Translations under genes and position numbers: made by a program
In this document: piece by piece, positions 16,539 to 22,459 of the stretch
Layout of the letters: each line of letters starts with the position of its first letter
How positions within the stretch are numbered: position 1 is the first letter of the stretch
Assembly: GCA_021811865.1 (NCBI GenBank)
Contig: JAKAQB010000024.1
Coordinates: 1-44,951, forward strand
DNA from: Actinomycetes bacterium
GTDB lineage: Bacteria; Actinomycetota; Acidimicrobiia; Acidimicrobiales; Palsa-688
Length of the DNA: 44,951 nt
Direction: 5' to 3'
Notes under the pieces: model-generated
Seen by the model: only the letters and a program-made list of their open reading frames with translations
Told to the model about the DNA's origin: nothing
Databases searched by the model: none

Positions 16539-17066
16539 GTGAGCCAGTGTCACGACCCCTACGAGCTGACCGACCTGCGCACGACCGGACCCTCCCGCCC
16601 CAAGGAGGTGCACGGGACCCAGTGCCACAACCCCGCCCCCATCGCTTCGCAGGCTCCCTTCGCAAAGCGGGTGACCTCGGCCGAGGCGGTGCTTGGCGAG
16701 CAACGCCACGGCTGCCGGATGGTCACCGAGCCGCGGAGCGGCCGGCGGGTGCTCCGCGTCATCGGTCACCTCGACTGGGCCACACGAGGCCGGTTCACCG
16801 ACACCGTGCGCGACCTCGGTCCCGGCGACCTGGTCATCGACCTCGAGGAGGCGACTCTGGACTCGGCGGGCAGCGGCGCCGTCCTCTGGTGCGTGGCCCG
16901 GGCGACCCCCCGGGGCCAGCGGATCGCCGTCGTCACCCCCGATCCCCTCCAGTACGAGGTGTTCGTCTCCACCGGCCTGACCGGCGTGGTGCCCGTGGTC
17001 GGCTCCGCGCCCGAGGCCGTGCGCTGGTTCGCCGATCACCCCGCCGCTCCCGTGGCGGCCGGCTGA
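16539..17066 (+). CDS. Orphan STAS-domain protein (anti-sigma antagonist-like)
   Basis: 175 residues. The C-terminal ~105 (from about RRVLRVIGHLDWATRG) form a STAS domain like SpoIIAA/RsbV, with VIDLEEATLDSAGSGAVLW. Ser109 is in the position phosphorylated by partner kinases in that family, though the usual DSSG reads DSAG. The first 60 residues are unlike STAS and contain two similar short motifs, QCHDP and QCHNP. GGAGG lies five bases before the GTG. No anti-sigma kinase, sigma factor or phosphatase is encoded in the window, so its partner must be elsewhere. Function as an antagonist is inferred from the fold only. Confidence 0.75.
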   Translation: MSQCHDPYELTDLRTTGPSRPKEVHGTQCHNPAPIASQAPFAKRVTSAEAVLGEQRHGCRMVTEPRSGRRVLRVIGHLDWATRGRFTDTVRDLGPGDLVIDLEEATLDSAGSGAVLWCVARATPRGQRIAVVTPDPLQYEVFVSTGLTGVVPVVGSAPEAVRWFADHPAAPVAAG

Positions 17067-17160
17067 ACGCCGGCCATGGGGTGCTCGACGTGGTGGCCCC
17101 TTTTCGACGCCGCCGGCGCGAGGCCCGCGGCAGGCTGGTCACGAGAGAAAGGGACCTGCC

Positions 17161-18240
17161 ATGCAAGCCAAACCCGGCGATCGTCTCGCCGTCTCCTCCC
17201 AGCGCGCCGGCGAGCCCGAGCGTGACGCCAAGGCGGCCGTCATCCGCCGCTTCGGCGAGCCGCTGGAACTGACCGACGTTCCCATCCCCACGCCCGGGCA
17301 CCACCAGGTCGTGATCCGGGTCGAAGCCTGCGGGTTGTGCCATACCGACCTGGCCGTCGCCGCCGGCTCCTGGCCGGTCAAGCCGATCCTGCCCCGGGTA
17401 CCCGGCCATGAGGTGGTCGGCCGCATCGCCATCGTCGGCGCCGACGTCCACCACGTCCGAAAGGGCGAACGCGTCGCGCTCGGGTGGCTCGGGTCCACCT
17501 GCGGGCGATGCCGGGCCTGCCTGTCGGGCCACGAGGTCCTCTGCGAGAAGCGCCGGTACACGGGTTACGACGTCGACGGCGGCTTCGCCGAGTACGTGCG
17601 GGCCTCGGCCGATTTCGTCGTGCCCGTCCCGAGTGGCGTCGACCCCCTCGATGCCGCCTCCCTCACCTGCGCGGGCGCGTCCGCGTACCGGGCCGTGAAG
17701 ATCGCGGGCGCGGGCGTCACCGACCTCGTCGCCGTGTTCGGGATAGGAGGCGTCGGGCACTGCGCCGTCCAGTACGCCCGAGCGACCGGGGCCTCGGTGG
17801 TGGCCGTCGACATTGTGGAGGAAAAGCTGGCGATGGCCCGCGAGCTCGGCGCCCAGCGGGCGGTGAACGCGGCGACCGAGAACCCCGCGTCGATCATGTC
17901 CCGCATGGGCGGGGCGACCTGTGCCCTCGTCACCACCGATGCACCCGAGGCGATGGTCCAGGCGCTCGACTCCCTGCGGCCCGGGGGACGGTTGGTGCTC
18001 GTCGCCATCCCCTCGGGGGTCGCACTGCAGCTCCCGGTCCACCGCGTCGTCCGGGAGGGCATAGACGTGATCGGATCGCCGGGCCCGGCGCGCGTCGACA
18101 TCGCCGACGTGTTCAGCCTCCACCAGGCCCGCCGCACCAGGGTCGTCCACCAGGCTCGCTCGCTCCGTCAGGTCAACGAGGCCATGGCCGAGCTGGCCGA
18201 GGACAAGGTGCCGGCTCAGCTGGTCTTCGAGTTCCGCTGA
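17161..18240 (+). CDS. Zinc-dependent alcohol dehydrogenase
   Basis: 359-residue medium-chain dehydrogenase/reductase. Catalytic zinc site: Cys60 (CGLCHTDL), His83-Glu84 (PGHEVVG) and Cys170. Structural zinc: Cys114, Cys117, Cys120 and Cys128. The Rossmann motif GIGGVGH is at 194-200, followed by VVAVDIVEEKL with an acidic residue after the second strand, favouring NAD. About 22 residues precede the usual family start. AAAGGG lies eight bases before the ATG. Substrate cannot be told from sequence. It is separated from the STAS gene by 94 bases. Confidence 0.9.
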   Translation: MQAKPGDRLAVSSQRAGEPERDAKAAVIRRFGEPLELTDVPIPTPGHHQVVIRVEACGLCHTDLAVAAGSWPVKPILPRVPGHEVVGRIAIVGADVHHVRKGERVALGWLGSTCGRCRACLSGHEVLCEKRRYTGYDVDGGFAEYVRASADFVVPVPSGVDPLDAASLTCAGASAYRAVKIAGAGVTDLVAVFGIGGVGHCAVQYARATGASVVAVDIVEEKLAMARELGAQRAVNAATENPASIMSRMGGATCALVTTDAPEAMVQALDSLRPGGRLVLVAIPSGVALQLPVHRVVREGIDVIGSPGPARVDIADVFSLHQARRTRVVHQARSLRQVNEAMAELAEDKVPAQLVFEFR

Positions 18241-18529
18241 GCGCCGGCAGCGGGCGAGGGCATCGGGGGGCTGTCGGCACCGGCAAGTGGGCTAATGTCC
18301 CTGCTTGCCGCACTTCGCGCCCCCCGCGAACCGCCCAAACACGTCCGACGAGCCGCTATCAAAGCGGCGGGTCGCACCCCTAGCGCCTACACGCGGCGGG
18401 CAAACGCCCTGCTCGGAGGGGTTGGGCAGCGCCCGTCGCCCAGATGGGACGGTGCCCGTGGTAGCCACGTGGTAGCCACCTGCGCTCCTGGCGGCCGACG
18501 GGTCGTCAGGCAGGCACACACAGACGGCC
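18241..18529 (+). other. Non-coding stretch with a promoter-like box and hairpins
   Basis: No supportable gene. TAATGT (18293-18298) resembles a -10 box and would start transcription near 18305, where an open but unrecognised frame of 58 codons begins with TTG and ends at a TAG inside the 33-bp repeat. Two hairpins follow: TTCGCG/CGCGAA around five C (18314-18330) and GCCGCT/AGCGGC (18352-18368). This may be the left border of the mobile debris, possibly the leftover upstream region of a displaced gene. Confidence 0.4.
18456..18488 (+). repeat. 33-bp direct repeat, copy 1
   Basis: Identical over 33 bases to 20291-20323. The core is two tandem copies of GTGGTAGCCAC, each with a 4-bp dyad (GTGG/CCAC), joined at the palindrome CCACGTGG. 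The two copies flank a 1.8-kb segment with a TacAT pair, a coupling-protein pseudogene and an orphan XRE gene. Candidate attachment or recombination sites. Confidence 0.85.
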
Positions 18530-18706
18530 GTGGACATCTCACCGCACGCCCCCAATGCCGCCCTCATGGTCGGGGCGGTCGCCGGCCCAGACGACGCTCG
18601 ACTGGTCGACGGCCATGTCGGGAGGGTTCGCAACGGCGACGTTCCTCACCTGTTCACCGAGCACCAGATCCCCGACCTGGCGCCCCTGGACGATCCGGCC
18701 GCTTGA
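18530..18706 (+). pseudogene. Unrecognised gene fragment, 58 codons, N-terminally truncated
   Basis: An open frame with host-like GC-ending codons runs from a GTG at 18530 to TGA 18704-18706 (ending IPDLAPLDDPAA). Upstream the frame stays open only to the TAG within the 33-bp repeat, so the 5' part is missing. It overlaps the 3' end of the minus-strand acetyltransferase gene by 53 bases. I do not recognise the family. It could be the tail of another mobile-element gene cut by the event that placed the repeat. Confidence 0.35.
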
Positions 18707-19193
18707 AGACGGCGAGTGCCTCGTCGAGGCGAATAGACATTCGCCCACCCTGGTCACCTTCAACGTCTCGGAACCCGAACCGGGCGTAGAAGTTTCGTGC
18801 CGCGACGTCGATGGGGTCCACGGCGATGAAGCGGGCAGCCGCATGGTCTCCGGCCACGGCTGCGCTTCTGATCGCATCGAGCATGAGGTCCCGTCCGAAG
18901 CCCTGGCTGTGCCGGTCAGCGCGGACGGCCAGCCGGGCGAGGAGGACCATGCTGATCTCGTAGGAGGGCAGTCCGCGGCCGTACCGCTTTGGAAGCGAGG
19001 TGGTGGCCACGCCGCCCATCGTCAAGGAGTAGTAGCCGATCACCTCGTCAGCGTCATCGACGAGCACGAATGTACGTGAGAGGTTTCGGTCCTGGTTCTG
19101 GATGGCGTGGTTGCGGAGCCAATCGTCGAGGGTCTTGTTGCCACACGAGAAGCCGTCGAGCCTGTGGGCGGCGCTGAGGCGCTCGACCTTCAC
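18654..19193 (-). CDS. tacT: GNAT acetyltransferase toxin (TacT type)
   Basis: Acetyltransferase of the kind that blocks translation by acetylating charged tRNAs. 179 residues in the standard GNAT order: LDDWLRNHA N-terminal helix, RTFVLVDDADEVIGYYSL, VLLARLAVRADRHSQGFGRDLM (acetyl-CoA loop QGFG), AARFIAVDP and NFYARFGF (Tyr near the active site). It begins two bases after the antitoxin stop with GTG. The last ~15 residues (GAPGRGSGAR) lie in the overlap with the opposite-strand fragment and may have been gained by read-through. The specific tRNA target cannot be read from sequence. Confidence 0.88.
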   Translation of the reverse strand: MKVERLSAAHRLDGFSCGNKTLDDWLRNHAIQNQDRNLSRTFVLVDDADEVIGYYSLTMGGVATTSLPKRYGRGLPSYEISMVLLARLAVRADRHSQGFGRDLMLDAIRSAAVAGDHAAARFIAVDPIDVAARNFYARFGFRDVEGDQGGRMSIRLDEALAVFKRPDRPGAPGRGSGAR

Positions 19194-19195
19194 GA

Positions 19196-19468
19196 CTAAG
19201 AGTGCTCGAGCGGACGGGCCTTGTGGGCTTGCTCCAACAGACGCTCCGGACGCGAGATCGGAGCGTCAAGGGTGCGGAGGAACCGCTGGTAGTCGGCCTC
19301 GTTCAAGGTGATGGTTCGATGATCCCTGACGACCTGCTCCGCCTCCGGGAGGGCGCGGTCGAGCAGGAACTCGCTGACCGAGACACCGGACAGGCCGGCG
19401 GCTTCGACCAGCAGATCCTCGTCAGAGCGGGACAGGCGAACCTCTCGTCGTTGATCCTTCAGTGCCAT
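19196..19468 (-). CDS. tacA: Ribbon-helix-helix antitoxin (DUF1778/TacA type)
   Basis: 90 residues: the RHH strand and helices (REVRLSRSDEDLLVEAAGLSGVSVSEFLLDRAL), then a toxin-binding tail (ITLNEADYQRFLRTLDAP). It would neutralise the adjacent acetyltransferase and repress the operon. ATG 19468 is fixed by GGAGG six bases upstream. Antitoxin precedes toxin with a two-base gap, the usual tacAT arrangement. Confidence 0.9.
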   Translation of the reverse strand: MALKDQRREVRLSRSDEDLLVEAAGLSGVSVSEFLLDRALPEAEQVVRDHRTITLNEADYQRFLRTLDAPISRPERLLEQAHKARPLEHS

Positions 19469-19480
19469 CGTAGCCTCCTC

Positions 19481-19519
19481 TGTACGGACGATTGTACGTG
19501 CAGAGCGCCCGGATGACAA
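19481..19519 (-). promoter_or_regulatory. tacAT promoter and likely RHH operator
   Basis: On the minus strand TTGTCA (plus 19514-19519) and TACAAT (plus 19491-19496) are separated by 17 bases, the best sigma-70-like promoter in the window. Two TGTACG hexamers (19481-19486 and 19493-19498), 12 bp apart and each containing the dyad GTAC, overlap the -10 and the start region. This fits autorepression by the ribbon-helix-helix antitoxin. Confidence 0.72.
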
Positions 19520-19529
19520 GGACGTCTGA

Positions 19530-19968
19530 TGCCGGGACGTGCTGGCCACCCTGGCCAGCATCCTGGGCCCGTACGACGACCCGAAGGTGGCGGCCACCAC
19601 AGACGAGTCCGAGCTCGACCCCGAGACCCTCATCGAGATCGGCGGCACCCTGTTCGTCATCTCGGGGCCGGGCTCTCAGCGATTGGCGCCCCTTTGCGCG
19701 TGGTTGCTCGATGAGATCTTTTCGTGGATCGCTGAGCACACCATGAGCCACGGACCCCTCGAGCCGCGACTGCTCTGCGCCCTGGACGAGGTGGCCAACA
19801 TCCCGCCGATCGGTAATCTGGGATCTCCTGTCCACGGTCGCCGGAAAAGGCGTCACCCTGGTCACCGCATGGCAATCACTCGGGCAGATGAAGGGTTTTG
19901 GGGACAACCTGACACCACGAGAATGGATCGACGGGGCCGAGGGGGAGTGGGTCACTGACACCCCCTGA
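19530..19968 (+). pseudogene. Remnant of a conjugative coupling protein (TraG/VirD4-like ATPase)
   Basis: The frame at 19539-19820 encodes a coupling-protein core (ETLIEIGGTLFVISGPG, then Walker B LLCALDEVANIPPIGNL). At about 19821 the frame breaks. The homologous continuation, DLLSTVAGKGVTLVTAWQSLGQ, is in the next frame and ends at TGA 19966-19968. The expected codon between NL and DLL is reduced to one base, pointing to a 2-bp deletion. The Walker A half is absent because the gene is cut upstream by the tacAT promoter. It was inherited from a conjugative element and cannot be functional. Confidence 0.82.
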
Positions 19969-20261
19969 GCGATGACCCCGAGGTCGGCGCGCTCGCGGAC
20001 GACGCCTACCGTCGTCTCGAAGTCGAGCATGAGATCGTCGCCAGCCTCGGCGAGCTGCGCCGCGCTGCCGGTCTGAACCAGAGCCAGGTAGCCGAACGGT
20101 GGGGGCACGGCCAGCCCCACGTCTCCAAGGTCGAGCGGGAGCCGGCCACGGTGGAGCTTGCCACCCTGGCCGGCTACGTCAAGGCTCTTGGCGGGCGTCT
20201 CACAATCACCGTCGAGGTGGGAAACCACGTCTACCACGACGACCTTGTCGTCGGCCCCTAA
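19965..20261 (+). CDS. XRE-family antitoxin-like regulator, orphan, no standard start codon
   Basis: A 98-codon frame encoding a Cro/C1-type helix-turn-helix (LGELRRAAGLNQSQVAERWGHGQPHVSKVE) followed by the LATLAGYVKALGGRLTITVEV tail typical of antitoxins paired with RelE/Gp49-like toxins. There is no ATG, GTG or TTG at the beginning. The only candidate is CTG at 19965, overlapping the coupling-protein TGA as CTGA where ATGA or GTGA would be normal. No toxin gene is next to it. It is either translated weakly from CTG or a silent remnant. Confidence 0.65.
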   Translation: MSDDPEVGALADDAYRRLEVEHEIVASLGELRRAAGLNQSQVAERWGHGQPHVSKVEREPATVELATLAGYVKALGGRLTITVEVGNHVYHDDLVVGP

Positions 20262-20290
20262 CCGACCCGGGGGAGCCGGCGAGCCTGCCG

Positions 20291-20323
20291 CCGTGGTAGC
20301 CACGTGGTAGCCACCTGCGCTCC
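20291..20323 (+). repeat. 33-bp direct repeat, copy 2
   Basis: Identical to 18456-18488. It lies 29 bases after the orphan XRE gene and 72 bases before the end of the HigA-type antitoxin gene, at the junction of two blocks of mobile DNA. Confidence 0.85.
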
Positions 20324-20395
20324 GGCATGTCGTTGGGCGATGTGGCTGCTGGCGTTCTGCGGCGGCCAAGTCTGTGAGGTCGGACGCCGGCAGCC

Positions 20396-20698
20396 TCAGG
20401 CGACGGGCTCGAAGTGGAGCGCAAGCCGGAGCGCCCTCGCCACCTTGACGACGGTCGCGAAGCTCGGATTGCCGCCGGTGGAGAGCGCCTTGTAGAGCCC
20501 CTCGCGACTCATTCCGGTCCGGCGAGCCAGCTCGCTCAGGTTGCCCGAACGAGCAAGCGTGCCGAGCGCCTGGGCGATGAGTGCGGGATCGTCGCTCTCC
20601 TCGAGAACCGCCTCGAGGTAGGCGGCGGCAGCCTCGATGTCCGGGAGGTACTCGGCGCCGTCGTACGGGCCGAACGATTCACTGGGATGGTCTCTCAC
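20396..20698 (-). CDS. higA: HigA-type antitoxin (addiction module antidote, COG3636-like)
   Basis: 100 residues: FGPYDGAEYLPDIEAAAAYLEAVLEE leader, then a helix-turn-helix with GNLSELARRTGMSREGLYKALSTGGNPSFATVVKVARAL, the hallmark of the antidote family paired with HigB/RelE-like toxins. The GTG start at 20698 has GGAGGA six bases upstream. It overlaps the upstream toxin gene by 20 bases, so the pair is translated together, toxin first. Confidence 0.88.
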   Translation of the reverse strand: MRDHPSESFGPYDGAEYLPDIEAAAAYLEAVLEESDDPALIAQALGTLARSGNLSELARRTGMSREGLYKALSTGGNPSFATVVKVARALRLALHFEPVA

Positions 20699-20993
20699 GG
20701 TTGCTCCTCCATTCGTTGGCGATCCGATGCGCTCGGACAATGTCCCGGCTCTGGCTCGACTTGTCCCCACCGCAGAGCAGGATCAGCTGCGAGGCGTCTT
20801 GTAGGTGGTAGACCCGGTAGCCGGGTCCGTGGTCGATTCGCAACTCGGAGAGCGCGCCGCCGACCGGCCTGGCGTCCCCTCGATTCCCCAAAGCGAGACG
20901 ATCGATACGCACCAGCACTCGGGCAGCGGCCCTACGATCGTCGAGCCCGCGTAACCAGCGGTCAAAGGTTGCGCTCCCGATGACCTCGACCAC
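20679..20993 (-). CDS. higB: HigB/RelE-ParE superfamily toxin
   Basis: 104 residues: TFDRWLRGLDDRRAAARVLVRIDRLALGN, VGGALSELRIDHGPGYRVYHLQ, LILLCGGDKSSQSRDIVRAHRIANEW. The ELRIDxGPGYRVY and GGDKSSQxRDI blocks are characteristic of the COG3657-like group of ribosome-dependent mRNA interferase-fold toxins. The GTG start gives a normal length. No Shine-Dalgarno is seen, and a -10-like box lies six bases upstream, so the mRNA may be leaderless. Confidence 0.88.
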   Translation of the reverse strand: MVEVIGSATFDRWLRGLDDRRAAARVLVRIDRLALGNRGDARPVGGALSELRIDHGPGYRVYHLQDASQLILLCGGDKSSQSRDIVRAHRIANEWRSNRERPSQ

Positions 20994-20999
20994 CTGTCA

Positions 21000-21028
21000 A
21001 CTCTAGTTCACACTGCGGCCCGTAGCAA
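21000..21028 (-). promoter_or_regulatory. Candidate higBA promoter
   Basis: Reading the minus strand, TTGCTA (plus 21023-21028) and TAGAGT (plus 21000-21005) are 17 bases apart. TAGAGT ends six bases before the toxin GTG, which predicts a leaderless transcript. Confidence 0.5.
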
Positions 21029-21407
21029 GCAGACGCAGTGGCCCCGTCAGCGCGCCAAGGTCCAGTCGGTCGAGTCGCACGGCGGGGGGCAGCAGTGGCA
21101 ACGCGCGACGCGGGCTCTCCGGCCGAGTGTGCGACGGCGAGTGCCCGATCCGCCCGGGACGACGCGTGACCCGGCGGACGGCGTGGCCGCGGGCGACGCG
21201 CGGTGGGTCGGGATCGGTGCTGCTCGGGGAAAGGCCAGAGGTCGGGGGGGCGGCTGGTGTGTGGTCCGGCCTGTGCGTGGTCGAGACTCCGCGGGGGGCC
21301 TGCCCGGCCCTGGACGCCGGCGAGAAACGTGCCCACCAACCGGCCGAAGTCCCCGCAGGCGGCGTGCCCCGCACGCACCGCCCCGACCGCTAGCGGCTGT
21401 GCGAGGC
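21029..21407. other. No gene seen; GC-rich debris
   Basis: About 380 bases between the HigBA promoter and the small conserved gene. All six frames give low-complexity Arg/Pro/Gly-rich translations with no recognisable family. Some members of the downstream small-protein family, as I recall, continue into an excisionase-like helix-turn-helix; no such sequence is readable here, so this may be the decayed remainder. Confidence 0.4.
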
Positions 21408-21683
21408 TCAGGCGGGCCGGGGCAGCGCTACCGCTTCGGGCGGAGCGACCCGTTCGACGACGATCACCCGCGCCCCGGGGATGCTTCCTTCGATCGCGGC
21501 GATGGCGCTGGCGACCGCGGCGGCGAAGCTGGGGGCTTCTCGGTCGAAGATGGCCTGCTGCGCCCCCGAGGAACTGGTCAACACCGCGTCGTCGCATCCG
21601 GCCTCGAACAGCGCGTCCGCGTCGGCGCTGTTCGGGCTGGTGAGGTCCGCGCCGTCGATGGTCACAGCGAACGGGTGGATCAC
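21408..21683 (-). CDS. Small conserved protein with ADALFEAGCDDA and FDREAPS motifs
   Basis: 91 residues. The motifs DADALFEAGCDDAVL, IFDREAPSFAAAVASAIAAIEG and GARVIVVERV match a small actinobacterial family that I know from mobile regions, often as the N-terminal part of a helix-turn-helix protein; no function is established to my knowledge. GTG 21683 is chosen because GGGAGG lies 11 bases upstream; an earlier GTG at 21719 would place the ribosome site inside the gene. A 23-bp palindrome lies about 90 bases upstream. The protein stops before any HTH, so it may be a truncated member. Confidence 0.6.
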   Translation of the reverse strand: MIHPFAVTIDGADLTSPNSADADALFEAGCDDAVLTSSSGAQQAIFDREAPSFAAAVASAIAAIEGSIPGARVIVVERVAPPEAVALPRPA

Positions 21684-21773
21684 GACGGCTGTTACCTCCC
21701 GTCGGGGCCGTGCTGGCACTTGTGGACCTGTTCGCGTATCCGCTCCCCCAAGATAACCGGATCACCAGGTGTC

Positions 21774-21796
21774 GACCACACGGTGACCGTGTGGTC
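21774..21796. promoter_or_regulatory. Perfect 23-bp palindrome, candidate operator
   Basis: Arms GACCACACGGT (21774-21784) and ACCGTGTGGTC (21786-21796) are exact complements around one central G. The size and symmetry fit a dimeric repressor site (XRE or TetR size). On the minus strand it lies 91-113 bases upstream of the small conserved gene, with a TATCTT -10-like box between them. Confidence 0.6.
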
Positions 21797-21968
21797 CTCG
21801 GCGGGAAGCGCGCGACGCCCCATCGGTGGCCATGGTGGATCTCCTCGACGCTCCACCCGGCGGCCTCTGCTACCCCCCGGGCGGGTAGCTGTCGCGGGGC
21901 GGTCGGCCGAGGCCGGCGACGGCAGCGAGGACGCTGCGCAACTCAACGCCCGGCGTGGGAGCGAAGGA

Positions 21969-21991
21969 ACGGCCCCCTGACGGGGGGCCGT
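21969..21991. terminator. Hairpin downstream of the integrase remnant
   Basis: ACGGCCCCC (21969-21977) and GGGGGCCGT (21983-21991) form a 9-bp stem with a five-base loop. It lies 110 bases past the stop of the minus-strand recombinase fragment, so it may have been the terminator of that gene. No U-run. Confidence 0.5.
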
Positions 21992-22101
21992 CGGGCCAGC
22001 GGAGTTACCGCCGCGGCACTCCTGCACTACACCGGCTGCGGCCGAACAGCTCCTCGAGTCGTGCCCGCACCGGCTCGTGGTCGGCGTCGAGGAGGTGGGC
22101 G

Positions 22102-22419
22102 TTACCACCCCCACACGGCCTCGCCCATCCGCTCGGCGGCGTCGCGGCGCAGCTCGTCGACCACATGCTGGTACCGCCGGGTCACGCCGAGGTCGGTGTG
22201 GCCGAGCAGGGTCATCGCCACCGCCGGCGCCACCCCCTGCACCACGAGCAAGGTGGCGGCGGTGTGCCGGGCGTCGTGCAGCCGGCGGTAGGGCACCCCC
22301 GCCGCGCTCAACAGACGCGCCCAGGCATCCCGGTCCGCCTCCGGGCGCCCCGGGCTGTCGTCCGGGCCGGCGAACACCAGGTCCCAGGTGCCCTGCCACG
22401 GGCTGCCGAGGCTCTGACA
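22102..22419 (-). pseudogene. C-terminal remnant of a tyrosine recombinase (phage/ICE integrase)
   Basis: About 105 codons of a tyrosine integrase: SPWQGTWDLVFA, then the catalytic blocks LHDARHTAATLL (Arg and His of box II) and LLGHTDLGVTRRYQHV (His and the nucleophile Tyr), ending at TAA. The N-terminal DNA-binding half and the first catalytic Arg are missing. Homology stops about 40 bases before pepP, so the gene was cut at the right edge of the inserted region. Inactive. Confidence 0.85.
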
Positions 22420-22459
22420 ACTTCGGGTCGGCGGTCGTCACCGCGTACGGCAAGCTGGC

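Larger units (their letters stand above)
21684..22101. other. Intergenic region with palindrome, hairpin and a possible short minus-strand frame
   Basis: Holds the 23-bp palindrome (21774-21796) and the hairpin at 21969-21991. On the minus strand, a short frame beginning ATG near 21822 and ending TAA at 21692-21694 reads MGRRALPAEDHTVTVW... and ...ILGERIREQVHKCQHGPDGR. It has AT-richer codons than the host, ends next to the ribosome site of the small conserved gene, and is unrecognised. It could be a foreign gene tail or chance. Confidence 0.35.

Noticed and set aside
16539..17066. STAS gene as part of a full partner-switching sigma operon
   Set aside because: No kinase, phosphatase or sigma factor is encoded next to it.
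18330..18344. AACCGCCCAAACACG resembles the arm AACTGCCCAAACAAC of the 51-nt palindrome
   Set aside because: 12 of 15 matches in a single arm with no partner nearby; could be chance.
16294..22456. CGGCAAGCT at 16294-16302 and 22448-22456 as target-site duplication of the whole insertion
   Set aside because: Nine bases is too short and the neighbouring bases differ; GGCAAG words are frequent in this sequence.
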